In this document: one piece after another, positions 10,544 through 17,585 of the stretch
How positions within the stretch are numbered: the first letter of the stretch is position 1
Layout of the letters: each line of letters starts with the position of its first letter
Assembly: GCA_003427395.1 (NCBI GenBank)
Contig: BFEA01000217.1
Location: 417,585-438,522, forward strand
Reading direction: 5' to 3'
Length of the DNA stretch: 20,938 bases
DNA from: Chara braunii
Taxonomy: Eukaryota; Streptophyta; Charophyceae; Charales; Characeae
Program-made: the position numbers and the translations under genes
The notes under the pieces: generated by a model
The model's database searches: none
What the model saw: only the letters and a program-made list of their open reading frames with translations
Told to the model about the DNA's origin: nothing

Positions 10544-11083
10544 AACTAGGTTGGAGGGGATCAAGGTGGTAAAATAGGGCAGGGTAAATGAAATGCTGTA
10601 ACTGATATCTCTCATGATGAGCTCCCAAGTAGCTACTTCTTACAATTTAACGACTGGAGCAACATCGATCCTTCCATCCCCCTTAGTCCTCTTACGGAAT
10701 TCCCTGATCCTTTTCCCCCATCCAAGCTGGCTTTAGTCCCCGGTTCATGGTTTGGGCTAGAATGACCAAAGGGATCCACACTAGTATGATTATCTTGGAA
10801 CACATTCCCAATTCTTGACGAATATTCTGGAAATGTCCATGTTGGTAGAAGTAATTGCATATATGGCGCCCGAGTAGGGTGAAGAGGCAAACATGGCATT
10901 CCCGGATACCAAGGGTCATCAGACACATTTTCTACTTCAGGCTTATAGACTGTTCATTTTACAAGATGCAAGGGACGCTGGACCCGGTTTCCAGCAGGTG
11001 CACCTGGCCATTCATGTTATGATGTAAGGGACGCTGGACCTGATTTCCAGCAGGTGCAGCTCCCCACCAATGGAAGGAGCAGG
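10544..11083 (+). other. LINE 3' UTR
   Basis: About 540 bases between the ORF2 stop and the poly(A) run. No coding region is supported on either strand; the - strand open frames here lack motifs. The last 120 bases hold two copies of a hairpin-forming 38-base repeat (10965-11002 and 11021-11058) that almost touch the tail. Confidence 0.65.
10965..11058 (+). repeat. Duplicated 38-base hairpin unit near the LINE 3' end
   Basis: Units 10965-11002 and 11021-11058 are spaced 56 bases apart and differ at three positions by eye. Each contains GCTGGA and TCCAGC facing each other across 7 bases, so each RNA copy could fold into a 6-bp stem. All three differences lie outside the stem arms. The second unit ends 25 bases before the poly(A) run. 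3' stem-loops are known to be recognised by the RT of several LINEs; a role here is inferred. Confidence 0.7.
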
Positions 11084-11105
11084 AAAAAAAAAAAAAAAAA
11101 AAAAA
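11084..11105 (+). other. Poly(A) tail of the LINE
   Basis: An unbroken run of 22 A, directly downstream of the ORF2 stop and hairpin units on the same strand. It marks the 3' end of the inserted LINE. Confidence 0.85.
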
Positions 11106-11344
11106 GGTCACCCCTCAAATAGTGAAAAATACTCACATCTATTTGGAAAATATCTTCCCATCCTCGCGCCAAGAAGTGGTGGCCCAATCGGAGAGGTCTC
11201 ATTCCAGGAAGAGCGTTGGAAGACCTTTGAGGCCAGAATCTCGAACCATGCGAGGTTGGATCTTGACAGGCCGGTTACCCTAGAGGACTGTGGATGGCAG
11301 TATTCAGTATGCGTAAGGGTCAATGTTCCGGTAGAGATGGGCTT

Positions 11345-11414
11345 CCCGCTGACTCGGCGCTGAGTACTGTGTCACCTATTGAGACACCTTAGGTCCCCGC
11401 TGACTCGGCGCTGA
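11345..11414 (+). repeat. 19-bp direct repeats flanking a small hairpin
   Basis: CCCGCTGACTCGGCGCTGA occurs at 11345-11363 and, identical, at 11396-11414. The 32 bases between contain GTGTC and GACAC facing each other across 9 bases. The unit sits inside the LINE fragment B reading frame and disrupts it. It looks like a local duplication made during replication or repair rather than a known element. Confidence 0.75.
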
Positions 11415-11510
11415 CCTCAATTTACTACGGGTTGTTTGAGGGGTAAGGAGCTAGGAGAAACCTCAAGGTCAGGGATCGTGTCACCGCTGTATAAAAATGG
11501 TGATAAGAGG

Positions 11511-11524
11511 AATATTCAATATTC
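11511..11524 (+). repeat. 7-bp tandem duplication causing a frameshift
   Basis: AATATTC is present twice back to back inside the RT of LINE fragment B, just before the conserved Asn-Trp-Arg-Pro segment. The two flanking parts are in frames that differ by exactly this insertion, so the duplication is the lesion. Confidence 0.75.
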
Positions 11525-11980
11525 GCAATTGGAGACCCATTTCCCTTCTCAACACCTTGTATAAGATTCTGGCCAAGACTCTAGCCCTGAGGCTCAAGAG
11601 ATACCCGCCTGATTTCATTCGGGTGGAACGAGCGGGTTTTGTGAAAGGTAGAAACATTTTAAATAGCATTGTGTTAGCCATCGAAGCTTTGAAACTTATG
11701 AATGAGGGCCAACCAGATGTTGTCGCACTGCTCCTAGACATCGAGAAGGCCTACGACAAGGTTAATTGAGACTTTGTCCTCAAGACCCTTTCTTTGGCGG
11801 GGTTTGGGTACACCGTCTATCGATGGTTTAAGGCGTTATACACTAAAGGGGTGGGTAAGGTGATGTTAAACGGGGAACTGTCCAAGAAGTTCAAACTGTC
11901 ACTGTCGCTTAAGCAGGGGTGCCCCATAGCTCCCTTACTCTTCGTCGTCCAGATGGAAGTCCTCCTTTCCGTGATTAGGG

Positions 11981-11996
11981 AAAAAAAAAAAAAAAA
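11981..11996 (+). repeat. A16 homopolymer inside LINE RT fragment
   Basis: Sixteen consecutive A within the RT coding part of fragment B. RT similarity continues on both sides in different frames, so this is an internal expansion or assembly length error, not a LINE tail. Confidence 0.7.
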
Positions 11997-12407
11997 CGAA
12001 TCCCGATGTTAGTGGCATCAAGCGGGGTTTGGGTAAGCAGTGCAAGGCATCATCAATGGCTGAATCAGATGACCTATTTGGCATTTCTACTTAACTCAAT
12101 GGCCTCACTAGGCACCCTCAAGAAATGTCTGGATCTGTACTCCCTGTTTTTTTAGGCTCTGATTAATTGGCCTGTGACGCGCAAACCTCACGCCCTGTGC
12201 TGTCTTTCGTCCGGAGTGCTAGATGTGCGGAAAGAGGCCCAGAAATACAGCAAGATGGGGTGTGCCAAGGATTTTTGGAAATTGAGTGTGGGGACACAGA
12301 TGAAACTGAAATCCCCCGTGTGGGTCCGATGAAGTAAGTCGATCGTTTTTCGAGCGACGCAAAAATGCGCGCGGAAGTTTGGCGCGAGAGGAGAGAGAGA
12401 TACAAAT

Positions 12408-12947
12408 TCAATCCAGAAAATATTGTCGTACTTCCCACCTGGCTACGGCCCGTCGTTTAGAACAGAAGGGCTTCGGCACGCATCGCGTGTCCCGCTTTCG
12501 TATTAAGTCTCGTCGTCGTTCGCTGGTCACATCTGAGTCTGACGTGGATGGTCTCAGCCGCGTGGCTCTTTCTTTATGCTCGTCTTCACTCCGCACACGG
12601 TAGTGGAAGCCCCTGGATTCGTAGCGCTCAAAGCGCTGGCATTCGGTGCATAGAGTGCGCGGCCAGTGGGGTTCTACTGTCGTCCACGGGATGACGATTG
12701 ACTCGTTGAATGGCAACAATATCGAGTAAGGTGGGAAATGCGTATCGATAATGACAAACCCAGCCTCTACGAACCCTGAACAACGACTTGCAGGAGGGAA
12801 GTAGTATCGTCCGCCGATTTGTGCAACGGCTTCTCGTACGTCCCACTCGCATACACGTATCCTTTCCTCGTTGTAGGGAAAAGGCCGTGTTGAGACGGGA
12901 GGTGCGGGAGGTTGGTGCCCGATCGGAGGGTACTTGTTAGTCCACAT
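12408..12947 (-). CDS. Hypothetical protein, unknown function (179 aa)
   Basis: The longest credible - strand ORF in this block. The first ATG is at 12947; the open frame reaches 12995 through a non-ATG start. The protein opens with a Pro-rich segment and has an aromatic central part with Tyr-Tyr-Phe-Pro-Pro-Ala, a repeated Phe-Pro-Pro-Tyr-like motif and a Cys-Thr-Glu-Cys pair. It ends in a strongly basic Arg/Lys-rich third. I recognise no family. It has a varied amino-acid composition unlike the low-complexity frames nearby, which supports coding. Upstream on the same strand are a good 3' splice-acceptor-like sequence (about 13022) and a TATA-like box (13984-13978), so it could be an exon of a spliced host gene, or a piece of a retroelement ORF. 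Confidence 0.4.
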   Translation of the reverse strand: MWTNKYPPIGHQPPAPPVSTRPFPYNEERIRVCEWDVREAVAQIGGRYYFPPASRCSGFVEAGFVIIDTHFPPYSILLPFNESIVIPWTTVEPHWPRTLCTECQRFERYESRGFHYRVRSEDEHKERATRLRPSTSDSDVTSERRRDLIRKRDTRCVPKPFCSKRRAVARWEVRQYFLD

Positions 12948-13021
12948 ATCAATCAATTGCAAAAACCTCGAGGCGTCATCAAGAAAAGAAAACACTCACG
13001 CAACCCCCAATCAATCCTTTT

Positions 13022-13055
13022 CTACACGAGAGAGAGAGAGAAAACACTTATCAGC
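13022..13055 (-). promoter_or_regulatory. Candidate 3' splice acceptor
   Basis: Read on the - strand: CTGAT, then a T/C-rich tract of alternating CT, then GTGTAG ending at 13022. This is a textbook plant branch point, polypyrimidine tract and AG. It lies 75 bases upstream of the ATG at 12947. A GTGAGT donor-like word follows near 12999. Because (CT)n microsatellites are common in this block, chance is possible. Confidence 0.3.
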
Positions 13056-13548
13056 TTGATCATGCATGTAACTAACGGACCGGCCGCGGCTCGGGTTTAG
13101 TGAGCCAACGCGACGTTGATCCGAGGCGCCTTGTTTCTCGAGGCCGCCCTGTGGCTCGGGTGCTGTTGTCGTGCAGCATAAGGCAGATGGCATGCGCAGT
13201 TCATTCAGAGCTACAAATCTAGGCACTCTTGCATTCTCGAACAAAATCCCGACAACAATCATCTAATCAACGCAAAGAAACACGGATCTCCATACATTCA
13301 TTCACTCTGGAAGGTGCGAAAATGAGATATGCGCAGGGACAAAAAGGATGGATCGCGGAACAATACACATGCATCTACCGTTCACAAGACAAGAAAACGG
13401 GGTTCTTGCATAGGGGGACTACCCAGGAAACTAATGGAAGAGTTCCGGAAGAACTTCTTCCACACAAACACAGTATGCCGACTCATTCCCATTCGAGAGA
13501 GAGAGAGACAAACATAGAGACACATCATCATTCGAAGATAGAGAAGAA

Positions 13549-13560
13549 GGGGGGGGGGGG
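13549..13560. repeat. G12 homopolymer
   Basis: Twelve consecutive G on the + strand, downstream of a (GA)n stretch near 13494-13507. Length is likely unreliable in short-read assembly. Confidence 0.85.
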
Positions 13561-13977
13561 ATGAGGGAGGAACGTCGAGATAGAGAATGACGAGATCCGA
13601 AGAGAGGAAGTTCGGCGTTGCCGTCGTACACTCATGCCAGAGATAAAAATTCACAACAATGAAGGCGCATCCGTCGTTAATTCCAATATGGCCCCGGGCC
13701 AATCACTCGCTCGACTCCGATCATCAATCGATCCTCCTGCCCTCACCAACGATCCCGACCGTCGGGTGCTAACTCCTACCGCTGCGATCGTCACCCCACC
13801 GACGTAAACTCGACGTGGTCCGCCGAGATCCCACGGTCTGTCGTGGCGATCCAGTGCGCAACCGATCAGCCTATCGTCAGCCCGACAGGACTTTCCGACT
13901 CGCACCAAAGCCACTACTTCCCGGAAGCTGGCTCAGGAGTCGAGAACGTAAGAGAGATTTGCGGACGCGCTTGCGAA

Positions 13978-13984
13978 TTTTATA
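13978..13984 (-). promoter_or_regulatory. TATA-like box
   Basis: TATAAAA on the - strand, with GC-rich sequence downstream and a long pyrimidine-rich stretch upstream. It would fire toward the ORF at 12947-12408, about 1 kb away. The composite CCAAT dyad (14116-14172) lies 130-190 bases upstream. Supported by sequence match only. Confidence 0.35.
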
Positions 13985-14115
13985 GTTACGACAAGGGAGA
14001 CAGAAGGGAAAGAAAGCGAAGGGAAGGTAGAGGTGTAAAAGGAGAAGCAGAAGGAGAAGACTTTGAGAGGAGTGCTCCGTGGAAGCCATGTTGATCCCTC
14101 GGGACTCAAGGTTCA

Positions 14116-14172
14116 ACCAATCAGATTTGTCGCGCAATAGGAAGATCCTATTGATCCACGCACCTGATTGGT
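14116..14172. promoter_or_regulatory. Composite nested dyad with two CCAAT boxes
   Basis: Outer arms ACCAATCAG (14116-14124) and CTGATTGGT (14164-14172) are perfect inverted copies. Inner arms CAATAGGA (14135-14142) and TCCTATTG (14146-14153) are also perfect, around AGA. The two spacers between arms are each 10 bases, so everything shares one centre at 14144. Each outer arm carries a CCAAT box, one per strand. It could be a bidirectional promoter element or a cruciform-forming relic. Confidence 0.6.
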
Positions 14173-14314
14173 GAGCGAGAGTTATCGAAGGATCGACCGG
14201 GCGCCGTGTGCCGGACTCAGAGGGTGAGAAGAGAAAAGGCGCGAGAAGTAGCGCAAGACGGGTCCAAGATTCAGATGATCAAGAAAGGGAAATGGGCGTG
14301 CAAAAAGCAAAGCG

Positions 14315-14337
14315 GGAGAGAGAGAGAGAGAGAGAGA
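14315..14337. repeat. (GA)n microsatellite
   Basis: About eleven GA units on the + strand, inside a purine-rich region (about 14200-14480). The neighbouring ambiguous base at 14492 suggests that this region assembled poorly. Confidence 0.85.
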
Positions 14338-14899
14338 AACAGTTACGAGGAGAGAGAAAGAGGAGGGAGAAAGGGAAGGGAGCGCGGGAGGGAGCGATGC
14401 GGGGGACAGAGAGGAGAAAGCTTTTGCATGCGAGGCGCCGTCAACAAAAAGAGAGAAAAAGGCACCGAAACAGTTACAGCTTGCCTCTGTCNTAATTCAA
14501 AATTGAAATCGCCATATCCGCGCGTGAAAAAGCGACGCGGGAAAAGAAAATCCTACGCCTATTCNTATTCGCACAAAATTCCGAGAGTTTTCCCCAACGC
14601 GACCAAGAACATTCACACACAAAAAGGATACGTCAAAGTTCCGCTTATCCCGGAATTCCCAACTGTCGGACCCGATTCCCAGTGCGCTCGCTAAGGCACA
14701 CGTAATTTCCTATGTATTTCCCGAATTGCAAAAAGGAAAAGCANAACCCGGGAATGAAAAAAGCTTCCAAAAGATGGGGGCCAAAAATGCGGCACCCGAA
14801 ATCAAGAAAACGAAACGGGGTTTTTATGGGGTTGGTATGATACAAGCAAAAGAAAGGGTACGAAAGATAGCACAGGTTCGGGAAGTAGTTCGTCACAAG

Positions 14900-15510
14900 T
14901 CGGTGGCCATAGTACATAAGGACAAGCAAGTGTGTGTGGATTGGGGTTTAAAATGCCTGACGGCTCAAGAAAGTGAAAGATTCTTGGGTGTCCAAGTTGG
15001 CTTGACTAATGTGAAAAGGATTGCAAGTGACATTGTTGAAGGTAAAGTCCTAGCTAAAATAAAAAGGCAACCTCTATCCCAGGGGTATCCATCCAAGGTC
15101 TGACCCTCATCTTGAGCATGAGCGTGTTTTCAAATTGCTGGTACCATGGAGTGGTGAGGCCGCTTGAGAAGGGGGCGTACACAAGAATCAACAAGGCGGC
15201 CCGGAGATACCTATGGAAAGGAGCTTTTGATGACAACCTGGGGCACATTGCAAAAAGTGATAGGAGATAAATGTAATGGGGGTCTGAGAATACCGAACCC
15301 CGAGTATCAGATCAGGCCATGCTAGCTAAATGGCCTATAAAAGTGTTGCTGGATAATTCAGGCCACCCCTGGCTGGATCACGCGCTGTTAATCCTGTCCA
15401 AGGAATGGAATTTATCGAGGGTAGGTTCTCAGCAAGCTCTGTTCGGTCACTCCGGGTAGACTGTGAGGACCCCGGCCTCAATCTTCTTTTTGGTAATATC
15501 AGCCTTGGGC
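14900..15510 (+). pseudogene. LINE ORF2 fragment C: post-RT region, cut by adapter
   Basis: Part of LINE ORF2 downstream of the RT catalytic box. Seen: Glu-Arg-Phe-Leu-Gly-Val-Gln-Val-Gly at 14975-15001, a Val-x-Ala-Lys-Ile segment near 15050, then after a frameshift a Trp-Tyr block and an Arg-Arg-Tyr-Leu-Trp-Lys block near 15140-15225. After another shift there is Gly-Gly-Leu-Arg-Ile-Pro-Asn-Pro near 15280-15303 and a Lys-Trp-Pro block near 15330. These match the usual post-RT order in plant LINEs. The expected C-terminal zinc domain is missing because the sequence ends at the adapter (15511). It may be the continuation of fragment B, but the two seem to overlap by roughly 25 codons, so a separate copy is also possible. 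Confidence 0.72.
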
Positions 15511-15548
15511 CTGTCTCTTATACACATCTAGATGTGTATAAGAGACAG
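15511..15548. other. Nextera mate-pair junction adapter (two Tn5 mosaic ends), artificial
   Basis: CTGTCTCTTATACACATCT (15511-15529) is followed directly by its reverse complement AGATGTGTATAAGAGACAG (15530-15548). The 19-base unit is the Tn5 transposase mosaic end used in Nextera libraries. The head-to-head 38-base form is the circularisation junction of mate-pair libraries. It is an exact match with no decay, whereas the sequence on both sides is heavily mutated. It does not belong to the organism. Confidence 0.97.
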
Positions 15549-15569
15549 GGGTAGTGATGTGACCGGGGT

Positions 15570-17585
15570 CTACCTCCTAGTTGGAATGGGCCAATAGAGG
15601 CGGTACATGGAGGGGATCTCTCGGGGATGACGGGGAGGAAGTGGGGGTAGGTAACGATTCATCCCTTGTACCGTCACCGGAAGCTCCTCATATCGGATGA
15701 TCCGGTGGAAGTGAGGGAAGTGATCGCTGCTGCGAGGGAGGGAAGCGAGGTAGTCGCGATAGAAGGAGGAGAGGGTGCGGAAAAGCGCCGCTCGAAAGAA
15801 CTCGTAGTGGCGACAGGCGGGGATTGTCCCCGTGGCTACACAGTAGACTTCTACCACGTTGCATTGTTCCCACGCAGCGCTGAACAACAGGATATGCCAG
15901 CAGAACGTGGGGGCAACGGGCTGAAGGGATGCGTGGGGGTGGACGGTAGCGAGTAGGCGGGTAGAGTAGAAGTCGCGGAAGAGATGGGGGAGGAAGGGAT
16001 GGAGGGGGAAGGTGACGGGGTTGCGGATCTGTTCGAGGGTGAGAAAATCAAGGGGTCCGCGGGATAGCGTCCGAGGACGAAGGCCTATCGCCCGCATCGG
16101 TACGTGGGCGAACTGGGGGACGGGTGGGGCTGGAGGAGGAGGGGGATCGGCTTCGTCTCCGTCGCACGACACTTGAGGTGGCGGCTGCAGGGTTGCCATC
16201 TTCGGGCTTTGGCGGATCCGGATCTCTGGTCGGATCGTTACCGATGCGCAGGCTGGTTCCGCTGGCGAACTCCAGCTGGCGCTTCCCGGTGGCAATTTCT
16301 TCGAGCTTTCGCGCTGCTTCCGGATCTTCCGCCTCCGTGCCCGTGCGCGCCGCTTCCTCTGGCAAAGCTTCCCACTCAGACTCGGTTCCTTCTTCTCCCT
16401 CTTCTTCTTCACTGAGATCACCCTCGCTATATTCGCTATAGCTTCCCTCCTCCGATGTCTCCTCGTCGTCGTCCTCTTCGTCGTCATCGTTGATCACCAC
16501 TTCCTCGGCCTTCGGATAAAAGGCGTGAGGGATGATATCGTAAGGCTTGAGATACTCCTGCCGCGATGGCAACGTATCTTCATCCCTGGGCTCCTCCAAA
16601 CACGCAGTCCACTGAAAGTACGGATCCAATGACCGCTCCAGAACGTACAGAGCAGGACTGTCGTCACTTTGCGAATAGATGTCGGGCGAGAGATCGTCCG
16701 CCAATTGCACGATCGGCGCGATGAGCTCCTACGCAATCAACTGGCGGCGGCCCGGCTGTACCGATCCAAAGAGAAAGCCAAGAAGATCGCCCTCCACGTT
16801 AGTCCTCCAAGCCTGTATGATCAACAGTTCCAAACTCTCGATCCACGCAGGATGCTCGCTGGTTCGCGTCCACGTTACCCGTACTCGGGCCAAGCAGAAG
16901 GACAACTCGTCAAAAATTTCGTGCCACAGCCGCCAATGCCCGGGATTGATAAGAGGGACCGAAAAAGGCTCGAACGAGAAGGAAAGAGAAGGATGAAGAT
17001 CGGACTGCCAGAAGGTGGGGAAAAGAGAGGGGAGACCGAAGATAGAGAGAGGAGCGAGAGGATCGGCGTGGTTCATTAGGGACGTGGGAAGGGGACGAGG
17101 ATGGGGATCGCAACTGGCCGCTCGCGCGGAGAACAGCGGATGCCGCCAAGATCCGGTGCAAAGGTCGGGATGAGGTAGTGCCCAGGTCGGGCGAGGACGT
17201 GCTGCCACACGTTGGACACCTGCTCCGTCCACTCGCGCAGCGAAGTCAAGATCGCGGTATGCCACTGCGGATTGACCGAGCTGATGTCGCCGCTGAACGC
17301 CGCAACCGTGGTGACGTGGCTCGTTCTGGGAGCCGTTCGCCGATGAACTGCGATTACCTCCGCAAATATTACTGCGTGAGGACTCCCTTCGATTCGAAAC
17401 GCGGCGGCGACACACACACCCACGTCGCATAAAAATTGCGCCAAACGCCGAAGATCCGTATTGAGCCGAGGGTGACAAACTTGCTGAATCTCTGAGATGT
17501 GGCCACGTGGCTGCAACAGCTGTTCGTCAAGAGCCTGCTCTGTGATGAAACTCATGGCGAGGTCGAAGAGGAGGACGAAGGACAT
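15570..17585 (-). pseudogene. Third ORF of the gypsy element, after integrase; unknown function, broken
   Basis: About 670 codons in the position where some Ty3/gypsy elements carry an env-like or accessory ORF. The ATG at 17585 overlaps the end of the integrase ORF by 34 bases in another frame. Three frames are used: 17585 to about 17090, then to about 16130 with one TAG at 16731-16729, then to TAG 15572-15570. The N-terminal part is a mixed globular sequence. An Asp/Glu block of about 40 residues lies at 16488-16369, and an Arg4-Ser-Arg-Ser-Pro-Ser4 block at 16164-16129. The C-terminal 160 residues are aromatic and His/Arg-rich. I see no convincing signal peptide or membrane anchor, so env-like is a positional label only. 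Its composition and the frame switches suggest a real but decayed gene. I recall similar acidic proteins in Chara. Confidence 0.6.

Larger units (their letters stand above)
916..11105 (+). mobile_element. Nearly complete, decayed LINE (plant L1-like), 5' limit uncertain
   Basis: Order on the + strand: tandem 263-bp units, leader, ORF1 region with a CCHC knuckle, ORF2 with APE endonuclease, RT and C-terminal CCHC domain, a 3' UTR ending in two hairpin repeats, and a 22-A tail at 11084-11105. This is the L1-like layout of plants, where LINEs are usually 5-7 kb; this one spans about 10 kb because ORF1 is very long. All ORFs carry stops and frameshifts, so the copy is dead. The 3' end is firm because of the poly(A). 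The 5' end is inferred and may lie downstream of the tandem repeat. Flanking LINE pieces of another family suggest insertion into an older LINE. Confidence 0.7.
11106..12333 (+). pseudogene. LINE ORF2 fragment B: linker and reverse transcriptase, different family
   Basis: An RT region clearly divergent from the RT at 7850-8900. Seen in order: a Leu-Asp-Arg-Pro-Val-Thr-Leu-Glu linker end at about 11255-11280; Gly-Arg-Asp-Gly-Leu-Pro near 11330-11347 after a frameshift; Arg-Asn-Trp-Arg-Pro-Ile-Ser-Leu-Leu near 11524-11550; the first catalytic Asp at 11737-11739; TGA 11767-11769 where the family has Trp; a Gln-Gly-Cys-Pro block near 11915; and Asp-Asp at 12068-12073, with Glu-Ser in place of the usual Phe/Tyr-Ala. 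Lesions: a 7-bp tandem duplication at 11511-11524 shifts the frame, a 19-bp direct repeat lies at 11345/11396, and a 16-A run at 11981-11996 breaks the frame after the Gln-Gly-Cys-Pro block. Similarity ends at about 12333. It lacks the endonuclease, which matches what fragment A at 1-840 retains. Confidence 0.82.
12334..14900. other. GC-richer insertion or unrelated block between two LINE pieces
   Basis: LINE similarity stops at about 12333 and resumes at about 14920. Between them base composition is visibly richer in G and C, with CpG-containing words, (GA)n microsatellites and a 12-G run. No terminal inverted repeats, LTR pair or target duplication could be found by eye. The only coding candidate is on the - strand (12947-12408). 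The + strand open frame at 14206-14694 is purine-rich low complexity and contains ambiguous bases, so I do not call it a gene. It could be a retroelement piece, a host gene 5' end, or sequence brought in by misassembly. Confidence 0.5.

Noticed and set aside
853-11135. Shared TGAAAAATA near 862 and 11124 as a LINE target-site duplication
   Set aside because: The right copy is 18 bases beyond the poly(A) tail and a 9-base A-rich match is weak; position does not fit.
11981-11996. A16 run as a second LINE tail
   Set aside because: RT similarity continues on both sides, so it is internal to the ORF.
12385-12400. TTTGGCGC word resembling an E2F site
   Set aside because: An 8-base match with no promoter context on that strand; chance level in this GC-rich block.
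13877-14089. - strand ORF opening with a Leu-rich segment resembling a signal peptide
   Set aside because: The Leu/Phe run comes from a CT-rich tract, the ORF has only 70 codons, and its ATG lies upstream of the TATA-like box.
14206-14694. 162-codon + strand ORF rich in Arg, Glu and Lys
   Set aside because: Produced by purine-rich low complexity and a (GA)n repeat, open in two frames at once, and containing ambiguous bases; no motif.
15511-15548. Head-to-head 19-bp inverted repeat as a genuine transposon end or terminator hairpin
   Set aside because: It is an exact laboratory Tn5 mosaic-end junction with no decay, so an artefact explains it better.
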